NCBI GenBank assembly: GCA_002171035.2 | Contig: NHHO02000019.1 | Location: 9,843 to 15,217 of the forward strand | DNA length: 5,375 nucleotides | Origin: Candidatus Pelagibacter sp. TMED165 | Lineage (GTDB): Bacteria; Pseudomonadota; Alphaproteobacteria; Pelagibacterales; Pelagibacteraceae | Direction of reading: 5' to 3' | The notes under the pieces: model-generated | Database searches by the model: none | Told to the model about the DNA's origin: nothing | What the model saw: only the letters and a program-made list of their open reading frames with translations | Shown here: positions 1-5,375 of the stretch, piece after piece | Layout of the letters: each line of letters begins with the position of its first letter | How positions within the stretch are numbered: the first letter of the stretch is position 1 | Position numbers and translations under genes: made by a program

Positions 1-704
1 TAGATGCAGGTTAAAATTGCAAAAACATAGGCTTGTAAAAAAGCTACTAATATTTCCAAGCCAGTTAATGCTACTGAAAAACTAAGTGGTAACCAACCCC
101 CTAGAATTCCTAAACTTACAACAAAACTTCCAAAAACTTTTAACATAGTATGACCAGCCATCATATTTGCAAATAATCTTACAGATAAACTGACCGGTCT
201 ACTTAAATATGAAATTATTTCTATTACTGTTATAAGAGGTAACAAAACAACTGGGACTCCTTTAGGCACAAAAAGACTTAGATATTTAAAACCATGTTTT
301 GCAAATCCAATTATTGTAACAGCAATAAATATAAATAGTGCCATAATTAAAGTTACGATTATATGGCTTGTCACTGTAAAAGAGTAAGGCAGCATACCTA
401 TCATGTTACAAATCAAAACGAACATAAATAAACTAAATATAAAAGGAAAATAGGGTTTAGCTTTTGAACCTGCGGTATCACTAATCATTTTTGCAATAAA
501 ATTGTAAAACATTTCTGCAATAAGTTGAATTTTATTAGGTATAATTTTTTTTTCCTTAGTTCCAAAATATAGAAAGACACTTATTATTATTAAGCTTAAT
601 ACCATGAATAAACTTGAGTTTGTAAAAGAAAGATCTATTCCCCCAAATTTGATTTCTGGTCCAATTTTGTGAACATTAAATTGTTGCATTGGATTCGTTG
701 CCAT
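1..704 (-). CDS. atpB: ATP synthase F0 subunit a (AtpB), 3' end beyond window
   Basis: This is the membrane-embedded a subunit of F1F0 ATP synthase, which forms the two proton half-channels against the c-ring. The first 234 codons are present. Seen: several hydrophobic helices and the family core RPVSLSVRLFANMMAGH at about residues 169-185, where R176 is the essential arginine facing the c-ring carboxylate. Residues GLEILVAFLQAYVF follow at 215-228, with E217 and Q224 in half-channel positions. His in AGH paired with Glu in GLE is the alphaproteobacterial/mitochondrial arrangement; E. coli has Glu and His swapped. The ATG at 704-702 is preferred over Met6 because AAGGA lies 8 nt upstream of it. 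The family is about 240-250 residues in alphaproteobacteria, so only around ten C-terminal residues should be missing. It starts 4 nt after atpI, as in a typical F0 operon, and atpE should follow outside the window. Confidence 0.96.
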   Translation of the reverse strand, partial: MATNPMQQFNVHKIGPEIKFGGIDLSFTNSSLFMVLSLIIISVFLYFGTKEKKIIPNKIQLIAEMFYNFIAKMISDTAGSKAKPYFPFIFSLFMFVLICNMIGMLPYSFTVTSHIIVTLIMALFIFIAVTIIGFAKHGFKYLSLFVPKGVPVVLLPLITVIEIISYLSRPVSLSVRLFANMMAGHTMLKVFGSFVVSLGILGGWLPLSFSVALTGLEILVAFLQAYVFAILTCI

Positions 705-708
705 AATT

Positions 709-993
709 TTAATCCTTTTCCTGCATTTTTTTTGCCGTTTTTACTACATTTAACATCCCTGCTGCTGCTCCTAAAAAAAAGAAAATTATAATAAACCAAG
801 GTTTAGTACCAAACCAATTATCTAAAATAAACCCAATTATTGTCCCAACAGCAACTGCCGCAACCATTTCAGTGCCTAATTTAAAGGCATTACCAAAAAA
901 AGACCCTCTTTCTTGATCTTTCAAATTTTTATTAAGCTCAAGTTTATTTTTTTCAATTTCTAGGCGAGTTTTAAAATCATCATTATTTGACAT
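709..993 (-). CDS. atpI: ATP synthase protein I (AtpI/AtpZ family)
   Basis: This 94-residue membrane protein belongs to the AtpI/AtpZ family encoded at the head of F0 operons. Family members have been linked to c-ring assembly and to Mg2+/Ca2+ movement; which applies here is not visible. Seen: a charged, Lys/Glu-rich N-terminus (residues 1-30), then two hydrophobic segments at about 41-57 and 65-84. Between and around them are the family's conserved glycines and aspartate (G50, G54, D58) and the short loop WFGTKPW. A basic tail ends the protein (KTAKKMQEKD). The ATG at 993-991 follows the smc stop by 5 nt and has no obvious Shine-Dalgarno site, so it may depend on translation of smc upstream. 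The call rests on topology, the G/D pattern and the position directly before atpB. Confidence 0.9.
   Translation of the reverse strand: MSNNDDFKTRLEIEKNKLELNKNLKDQERGSFFGNAFKLGTEMVAAVAVGTIIGFILDNWFGTKPWFIIIFFFLGAAAGMLNVVKTAKKMQEKD
713..717 (-). promoter_or_regulatory. Shine-Dalgarno sequence of atpB
   Basis: The minus strand reads AAAAGGATTAAAATT immediately before the atpB ATG, giving AAGGA with an 8-nt spacer. It lies inside the last codons of atpI. It is the clearest ribosome binding site in the window and favours Met1 over Met6 as the atpB start. The other genes in this run have weak sites or none that I can recognise. Confidence 0.65.
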
Positions 994-998
994 TTTTT

Positions 999-3449
999 TT
1001 ACGCTACAAGTTCTTCAGCTTTTTGCAAGTCAACAGAAACAATTTGACTAACCCCTTTTTCTGGCATCGTAACACCATACAACCTATGCATTCTCGACAT
1101 AGTTAACGCGTGATGGGTTATGATTATAAATTTTGTTTTAGTTACTTTAGTAAGTTCATCTAATAAAGCACAAAACTTAGTGACGTTGGCATCATCCAAT
1201 GGTGCATCTACCTCATCTAAAACACATATTGGAGAGGGATTAACTAAAAAAACTGCGAAAATTAATGATAATGCAGTAAGAGCTTGTTCTCCTCCTGATA
1301 ACAAAGTTATTGACTGCAATCTTTTACCTGGGGGCGAAACTAACATCTCAAGACCTGCTTCAAGTGGGTCGTCTGAGTCTACCAATTCAAGTTTTGCACT
1401 ACCCCCTCCAAAAAGTTTGATAAAAACATTATTAAATTTTCTGTTTACTTTGCCAAAGGCGTCCATTAATCTTTCTCTTCCTTTTTGATTAAGCTCCTCA
1501 ATACTAGATTTTAGCTTAACTATTGCTGAGTAAAGATCCGCCCTATCATCTTCCATTTTTTTAATTTCGTCAGTATATTTTTGAGTCTCCTCATCAGCTC
1601 TTAAATTAACCGAGCCTAGCGCATCTCTTTGTTTTTTAATTCCTTCAATCTTATTTTGTTGTTGGTTAATCGTGGGTAAATCTTGTTTTTCTGTTTCTAA
1701 AAGCATTATATCAGAAGAGGACAATAAATTTGTTTCATTATTAATATTTAACTCGTTTTTTACTGAATATAATAAATCTCTTTTTCTATTTTCTATTCCC
1801 TCAATTGTCGCTTCGTTCCTAGCTTTGTTTTCTCTTAAGATAGAAAGTTTTTCATTTATCTCTTTTAAATTTTGATTAATAACATTGTACTTTCCCTCTG
1901 CCTGATTTAATTCATTATCTAATTCATCTAATCTTTTTTTTGTATTTTCAAGATTCTGAATGTTTTGTCCTTTAGTTGTTGCAATAATTTCAGGATTTTT
2001 TTGATTTTGATCTATTTCCCCTTCTAGTTGATCTTTTCTCATATTAAGATCCACCATCATTTTTTCTGAATTTGATTTTAAGCTTCTCCAGTTTTGAAGC
2101 TCTACATCTAAATTTTTAATTCTTTCTTTCCTTTTTATTGACTCACTTTTTATTGTCTCACTTTTGCCATAGGTGATAGCATATTCTTCTTGAGATGATG
2201 TAATTTTATTTATTAACTCTTTTAATCTAATAAAAATTTCTTTTGATAATTTTTTTTCTGAATCTATATATTTCTCTATTTCATTAATTAAATCGTCTAA
2301 TTGATTTTGAAGTTTTTTCAAATTCTCTTTGGAATAATTAAGAGATAATATTGATTTTTCTTCAACTTCATATAGCTCTTTCTCCGTATTAATTAAATTA
2401 TTTTTTTCCTCTAAAATCCTTTTTTCATTTATAGATGCATCTAAAGAGATACTTTTTTCTCTTGATAGATCTGACTCTAAAATTTCTTTAGATTTTTTTA
2501 ATTTTACTTGAAGGTTTTTAACTCTCACTTCCTCTTCTTCAAGATTAGACATATCTAAATTAAGTTTTTGAAGTTTAGCTAAACTTTCCATTTTTCTGTC
2601 TCTTAAAGGAGAAAGCCTTTTGTTTTCATCTTCTAACAAAGAACTATTATGGCTTAAATCAATTTTAATTGCACTTATCTCATCATCTTGCTCATTAAGT
2701 TTTTCTTGAATATTTGTTTTATCTTTCTCTATCTCTTTAATTTTTAAATAATAAAGTCCCGCCTCTACTTTCTTAATTTCTTTTGAAATCTCTTTATATT
2801 TGGATGCTTCTTCTGCCTGTTTTCTTAAATTTTCTAATTGTTTTTCTTGTTGTTTTTTAAGTTCATCAGCTCTTTTTAAATTATTTTCCGCAGCGTTTAA
2901 CCTTGTTTCGGCCTCATGCCTTCTTGAATGTATTCCTGAAATCCCTGCCGCCTCTTCAAGGATTGCTCTCCTCTCTACCGGCTTTGAAGTTACCAATTGG
3001 CCAATTTTGCCTTGGCTTATAAGAGAGGGGGAGTGAGCTCCAGTTGACAAATCAGCAAAAAAAGTTTGCGCATCTCTAGCTCTTACTTCTTTACCATTTA
3101 AATAATATTTAGAACCTTTATCTCGTTCAATCTTTCTAGATATTGTTATCTCGTCTAGCTCTCTGTATTGTGAAGGACCATCTTTATCAGGGTTTTGAAT
3201 CAACAAAGACACTTCAGAGATATTTTTTTGAGGCCTATTAGACGTTCCAGAAAAAATTATATCTTCCATACCCGAACCCCGCATACTTTTTGCAGAAGTC
3301 TCTCCCATACACCATCTTAAAGATTCTACAATATTTGATTTTCCGCATCCATTTGGTCCCACAATACCTGTCAAACCTTCTTCAATAAAAAACGTAGTTT
3401 TATCAAAAAAAGACTTAAATCCATTCAACTCTAATTTCTTAAATTTCAC
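999..3449 (-). CDS. smc: Short SMC chromosome organisation/segregation ATPase, apparently without a hinge
   Basis: Smc dimers entrap and organise DNA in the nucleoid, normally with ScpA and ScpB, which are not in this window. Seen in order: N-terminal head starting MKFKKLELNGFKSF; Walker A GPNGCGKS (residues 31-38); Q-loop region LISQGKIGQL with Q146; R-rich EEAAGISGIHSRRHEAE (165-181); a long coiled coil (about 175-600); LGSVNLRADEE (611-621), the usual lead-in to the C-terminal head; signature LSGGEQ (717-722); Walker B ICVLDE (741-746); D-loop APLDDAN; switch histidine in ITHH (777-780). All ATPase motifs are intact. Length is 816 residues against roughly 1,150-1,200 usually, and no globular hinge or CxxC zinc hook is recognisable. 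The only cysteines are C35, C47, C742 and C760, all in the heads. The GTG start at 3449 matches the normal Smc N-terminus and overlaps the preceding stop as TAGTG. The frame is continuous, so the shortness is not a frameshift. Confidence 0.95.
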   Translation of the reverse strand: MKFKKLELNGFKSFFDKTTFFIEEGLTGIVGPNGCGKSNIVESLRWCMGETSAKSMRGSGMEDIIFSGTSNRPQKNISEVSLLIQNPDKDGPSQYRELDEITISRKIERDKGSKYYLNGKEVRARDAQTFFADLSTGAHSPSLISQGKIGQLVTSKPVERRAILEEAAGISGIHSRRHEAETRLNAAENNLKRADELKKQQEKQLENLRKQAEEASKYKEISKEIKKVEAGLYYLKIKEIEKDKTNIQEKLNEQDDEISAIKIDLSHNSSLLEDENKRLSPLRDRKMESLAKLQKLNLDMSNLEEEEVRVKNLQVKLKKSKEILESDLSREKSISLDASINEKRILEEKNNLINTEKELYEVEEKSILSLNYSKENLKKLQNQLDDLINEIEKYIDSEKKLSKEIFIRLKELINKITSSQEEYAITYGKSETIKSESIKRKERIKNLDVELQNWRSLKSNSEKMMVDLNMRKDQLEGEIDQNQKNPEIIATTKGQNIQNLENTKKRLDELDNELNQAEGKYNVINQNLKEINEKLSILRENKARNEATIEGIENRKRDLLYSVKNELNINNETNLLSSSDIMLLETEKQDLPTINQQQNKIEGIKKQRDALGSVNLRADEETQKYTDEIKKMEDDRADLYSAIVKLKSSIEELNQKGRERLMDAFGKVNRKFNNVFIKLFGGGSAKLELVDSDDPLEAGLEMLVSPPGKRLQSITLLSGGEQALTALSLIFAVFLVNPSPICVLDEVDAPLDDANVTKFCALLDELTKVTKTKFIIITHHALTMSRMHRLYGVTMPEKGVSQIVSVDLQKAEELVA

Positions 3450-4042
3450 TATAACACTCTTTCAATTTCTTTTTTAAAATCTTTGTAGTTGTGCCTTCCC
3501 TCATATTTCTTTTTATTAATATAAATTGTTGGAGTGGAAGAAATTTTATACTTCTTTTGCGCAGAAATCCTTTCGTTTAAAATTAAATCTTGTAAGTTTT
3601 CATCCTGTAAACATTTTAAAATATTACTTTTAGATAAATTATTTTTTTCTGCAATTATCATTAGAGATTCATTAATTTTACTTATATCAGATCCTACTGC
3701 CCATAGTTTTTGTTTTTTATATATCTCGCCTAATAATTGAAAACTTTTGTCCAAACTCTCTGTACATCGCATTATTTTTTCAGCATTTAGTGCCGCCATA
3801 TCCAATGGAAAACTATGATGTTCAAATTTTACTTCACCTTTATCTATAAATTCCTTTTTAAGATTATCAAAAATATTAAGATGAAAACTTGCACAGTGGG
3901 GGCAAGTTAATGATGAAAAAACTCTCACAGTAATTTTTGCATTGTCATTTCCAATTTTAAGAATTTCACTATTCTTTCCAAAACTTTTTACAGGAAATAA
4001 AACTATTAATAGGAATAATAGAATATTAATTTTTTTTTTCAT
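3449..4042 (-). CDS. Secreted DsbA-family thiol:disulfide oxidoreductase
   Basis: This is a periplasmic thioredoxin-fold protein that probably introduces or exchanges disulfides in exported proteins. Seen: a signal peptide of KKK followed by a hydrophobic core (about residues 5-20) and a likely cut near residue 22. No lipobox cysteine is present. The DsbA-type active site CPHC lies at 47-50 inside FSSLTCPHCASFH, and the cis-proline loop is SSTPTIYIN with P171. Between them is a helical insertion carrying W114 and two further cysteines, C93 and C144, as in many alphaproteobacterial members of the thioredoxin_4/Com1-like group. The length of 197 residues is normal. The ATG lies inside the end of dciA (17-nt overlap) and the stop overlaps the smc GTG by 1 nt, so the gene is embedded in the operon. 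Fold and active site are clear; substrates and redox partner cannot be read from the window. Confidence 0.92.
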   Translation of the reverse strand: MKKKINILLFLLIVLFPVKSFGKNSEILKIGNDNAKITVRVFSSLTCPHCASFHLNIFDNLKKEFIDKGEVKFEHHSFPLDMAALNAEKIMRCTESLDKSFQLLGEIYKKQKLWAVGSDISKINESLMIIAEKNNLSKSNILKCLQDENLQDLILNERISAQKKYKISSTPTIYINKKKYEGRHNYKDFKKEIERVL

Positions 4043-4511
4043 TATATGCTTTCAGAAACTTGTTTAATGAGCTTTTTAAATTACTATTTTTAAAATTTTT
4101 AATTTTTTTCTCAAAATTTTCTATATTTTTTGTTATAATTTTTTTATCTTTATGTAACATTTTTTTTTCTCTTATTGTCTTTAAATTTATTTTATTAATA
4201 AAATTATAACCTAAAAAGAAATTAATCTTATCAACTATATTTTTTTTCTCATATTCTACCTCAATTTCTTTGCCGTGTATTACATTTAAAATCAAAGTAT
4301 TTTTATTAATTTTATCTAATTTTATCTTTATCGGGTAGCATTTACTTGCGATATTTTTTCCAACCATTTTTGTCCAATTATCAATTATACTCGAATAATT
4401 ATACCCATTTTTTTTTAAAATCGTTTTTAACCCCCTGGGTATCGAGGTTGCAAATGGTCTTAATCCTTGAATGAAATTTTTTGATTTATTACTATTATTT
4501 TTTTTATGCAT
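4026..4511 (-). CDS. dciA: DUF721 family protein, probable replicative helicase loader DciA
   Basis: DciA (DUF721) is the helicase loader that acts on DnaB in bacteria lacking DnaC or DnaI. Seen: an N-terminal block RPFATSIPRGLKTILKKNGY (about 18-37), then the family core DNWTKMVGKNIASKCYPIKI with W46, V50-G51 and P60. Next come a strand pair ending NTLILNVIHGKEIEVEYEKK (71-90) and the helix NIVDKINFFLG, consistent with the KH-like domain. The last 50 residues are Lys/Asn-rich and probably flexible. Length is 161 residues. The start at 4511-4509 is fixed: the frame is closed by a stop at 4526-4524 with no other normal start codon between. No Shine-Dalgarno is visible. It is the first gene of the minus-strand run, and its stop lies 17 nt inside the DsbA-family gene. 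I am sure of DUF721; the loader role comes from family knowledge. Confidence 0.82.
   Translation of the reverse strand: MHKKNNSNKSKNFIQGLRPFATSIPRGLKTILKKNGYNYSSIIDNWTKMVGKNIASKCYPIKIKLDKINKNTLILNVIHGKEIEVEYEKKNIVDKINFFLGYNFINKINLKTIREKKMLHKDKKIITKNIENFEKKIKNFKNSNLKSSLNKFLKAYNEKKN
4467..4495 (+). promoter_or_regulatory. Possible mutY promoter, lying inside dciA
   Basis: TTGAAT (4467-4472) and TACTAT (4490-4495) are separated by 17 nt; each matches four of six sigma-70 consensus bases. An overlapping TATTAT at 4493-4498 is a better -10 but leaves a 20-nt spacer. Transcription would begin around 4502-4505, at or just before the mutY ATG, which would explain the missing ribosome binding site. 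Such AT-rich DNA yields matches by chance, so this is tentative. Confidence 0.3.
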
Positions 4512-5375
4512 TTTAAAAACAATTTAGCAAAAATTATTTTAGCTTGGTATGATAATAACAAGCGAAATCTGCCATGGCGTGTTAGTAAATATTCACGTAA
4601 AAAGATTTATTATAGAATTTTAAGTGAATTTATGTTGCAACAAACTCAAGTTAAAACAGTTTTACCATATTTTTATAAATTTATTAAAAAATACCCAACT
4701 TTAAAATCTCTATCTAAAGCAAAAGAAAAAGACGTCATAAAACTTTGGGAGGGATTGGGTTACTATCGAAGAGCAAAAAACTTGTTACTAACAACTAAAA
4801 TCATATCCAAGAAAAAAAATGATTTCCCCAAAAATTTTGAAGATTTAAAAGAACTTCCTGGTATTGGAGATTACACTGCAAATGCTTTGCTAGCCTTTAT
4901 TTATAATAAACCTAGAATTGCTTTTGATGGAAATGTGAAACGTGTTTTTTCACGACTTTTAAACAAACATGAAGAGAATATTAATTTTAATGAATTAGTA
5001 GAAAAAAATAAGAATAATTTTTTTAAATCAAAAAGAAATTCAGATTTTGCTGAAGCGTTAATCGAATTTGGTGCTTTAATCTGTAAGTCAAAAAATCCTG
5101 AGTGTTTAAATTGTCCATTAAATAAAAATTGTAAATATTATAAATCTTCAAAAAAAATAAATTTAAAAAGAAACAATAAATTAAATTACGAGAAAGATTA
5201 TGACATATTCTGTCATATTAATAATAAAAAACAGATTGCTCTTACTAAATCAAATCAGCTTGGTTTTTTAAAGGATTTCAATTTACCAATGATTAAGGAG
5301 TCTAAAAGCCAAAAAGAAAACAAAAATTGGAGATTTTTAAAAAATTATAAGAATACAATTTCTAATCTTAAATTA
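4506..5375 (+). CDS. mutY: Adenine DNA glycosylase MutY, C-terminus beyond window
   Basis: MutY removes adenine mispaired with 8-oxoguanine and so prevents G:C to T:A changes. The first 290 codons are present. Seen: NLPWR (21-25); SEFMLQQTQV (40-49) with catalytic E41; WEGLGYYRRAKNL (81-93); helix-hairpin-helix LPGIGDYTA (117-125); DGNVKR (141-146) with catalytic D141; and a [4Fe-4S] ligand set C193, C200, C203 and C209 with spacing 6-2-5, as in E. coli MutY. The MutY-typical LQQTQV and GYY separate it from endonuclease III. From about residue 231 the Nudix-like 8-oxoG-recognition domain begins but is weakly conserved: LGFLKDFNLP stands where a GLWGG..FP pattern is usual. The ATG is supported by family N-termini (a W-Y-D follows at 14-16) and by a stop at 4482-4484 with no better start after it. 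No Shine-Dalgarno precedes it, so translation may be leaderless. It diverges from dciA. Confidence 0.95.
   Translation, partial: MHFKNNLAKIILAWYDNNKRNLPWRVSKYSRKKIYYRILSEFMLQQTQVKTVLPYFYKFIKKYPTLKSLSKAKEKDVIKLWEGLGYYRRAKNLLLTTKIISKKKNDFPKNFEDLKELPGIGDYTANALLAFIYNKPRIAFDGNVKRVFSRLLNKHEENINFNELVEKNKNNFFKSKRNSDFAEALIEFGALICKSKNPECLNCPLNKNCKYYKSSKKINLKRNNKLNYEKDYDIFCHINNKKQIALTKSNQLGFLKDFNLPMIKESKSQKENKNWRFLKNYKNTISNLKL

Noticed and set aside
1123..1128. Perfect TATAAT on the minus strand inside smc, a possible internal promoter for the atp genes
   Set aside because: It encodes part of the conserved Smc strand before the switch histidine, no -35-like hexamer lies 16-18 nt upstream, and it is about 130 nt from atpI. 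Chance is likely at this AT content.
1120..1488. Open frame of 122 codons on the plus strand, antisense to the end of smc; similar shorter ones at 1672-1875, 2800-3036 and 3534-3740
   Set aside because: All lie opposite well-supported genes (smc and the DsbA-family gene), have no recognisable domain or ribosome site, and show the serine/phenylalanine-rich look expected from the reverse complement of Lys/Glu-rich coding sequence.
999..3449. Smc reinterpreted as RecN, Rad50/SbcC or MukB
   Set aside because: The N-terminus KFKKLELNGFKSF, the long Q-loop block with GISGIHSRRHEAE, LGSVNL and the VLDEVDAPLDDANV Walker B/D-loop are Smc-type. There is no zinc hook, and RecN or MukB heads differ.
4536..4561. 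Minus-strand TTGTTA and TAAAAT upstream of dciA as a promoter
   Set aside because: The spacer is only 14 nt and the site lies in AT-rich mutY coding sequence. I kept the -10-like element only as a remark in the shared start-site finding.
4506..5375. mutY as endonuclease III (nth)
   Set aside because: The active site has Glu41 in SEFMLQQTQV and lacks the catalytic lysine of Nth. A C-terminal extension follows the iron-sulfur cluster, which Nth lacks.
1..5375. CRISPR arrays, insertion sequences, tRNA genes, terminal repeats or a defence island
   Set aside because: No spaced direct repeats, transposase-like frames, cloverleaf structures or defence domains are visible. Nearly every base is in a core coding gene.

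Overview
The window looks like chromosomal DNA from a streamlined, very AT-rich alphaproteobacterium, most likely a SAR11/Pelagibacterales-type marine bacterium. This is inferred from the low GC, the Lys/Asn/Ile-rich proteins, the near absence of intergenic DNA, and the gene order mutY / DUF721 (dciA) / DsbA-family protein / smc. From memory, that order recurs in alphaproteobacteria. Here it runs straight into the F0 genes of ATP synthase. No sequence search was run, so the lineage is an inference.

Layout: five genes lie on the minus strand and read from about 4511 down to 1. In transcription order they are dciA (DUF721, replicative helicase loader family; 4511-4026), a secreted DsbA-family thiol oxidoreductase with a CPHC active site (4042-3449), smc (3449-999, GTG start), atpI (993-709) and atpB (704-1, cut by the window edge a few codons before its end). 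Consecutive genes overlap by 17 nt and 1 nt, or are separated by 5 nt and 4 nt, so they are probably one transcript. On the plus strand mutY (4506 to the window end, C-terminus cut off) diverges from dciA. The two start codons abut inside one palindromic ATGCAT, so there is no intergenic promoter region. No gap longer than about 20 bp exists anywhere, and I see no RNA gene, mobile element, CRISPR array or convincing terminator.

How the genes work together: dciA (helicase loading), smc (chromosome organisation) and mutY (adenine removal opposite 8-oxoG) are DNA maintenance functions. The DsbA-like protein acts in the periplasm on protein disulfides. atpI and atpB begin the F0 part of the proton-driven ATP synthase. 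The mixture most likely reflects genome compaction rather than a single pathway.

The observation most worth a second look is the Smc protein. At 816 residues it has complete ATPase head motifs at both ends but is about 330 residues shorter than a usual bacterial Smc. I can find neither a hinge dimerisation domain nor a zinc hook in its coiled coil. The shared divergent start site comes second. I see no clear sign of a previously undescribed multi-gene system; the region reads as core genes in a compact arrangement.
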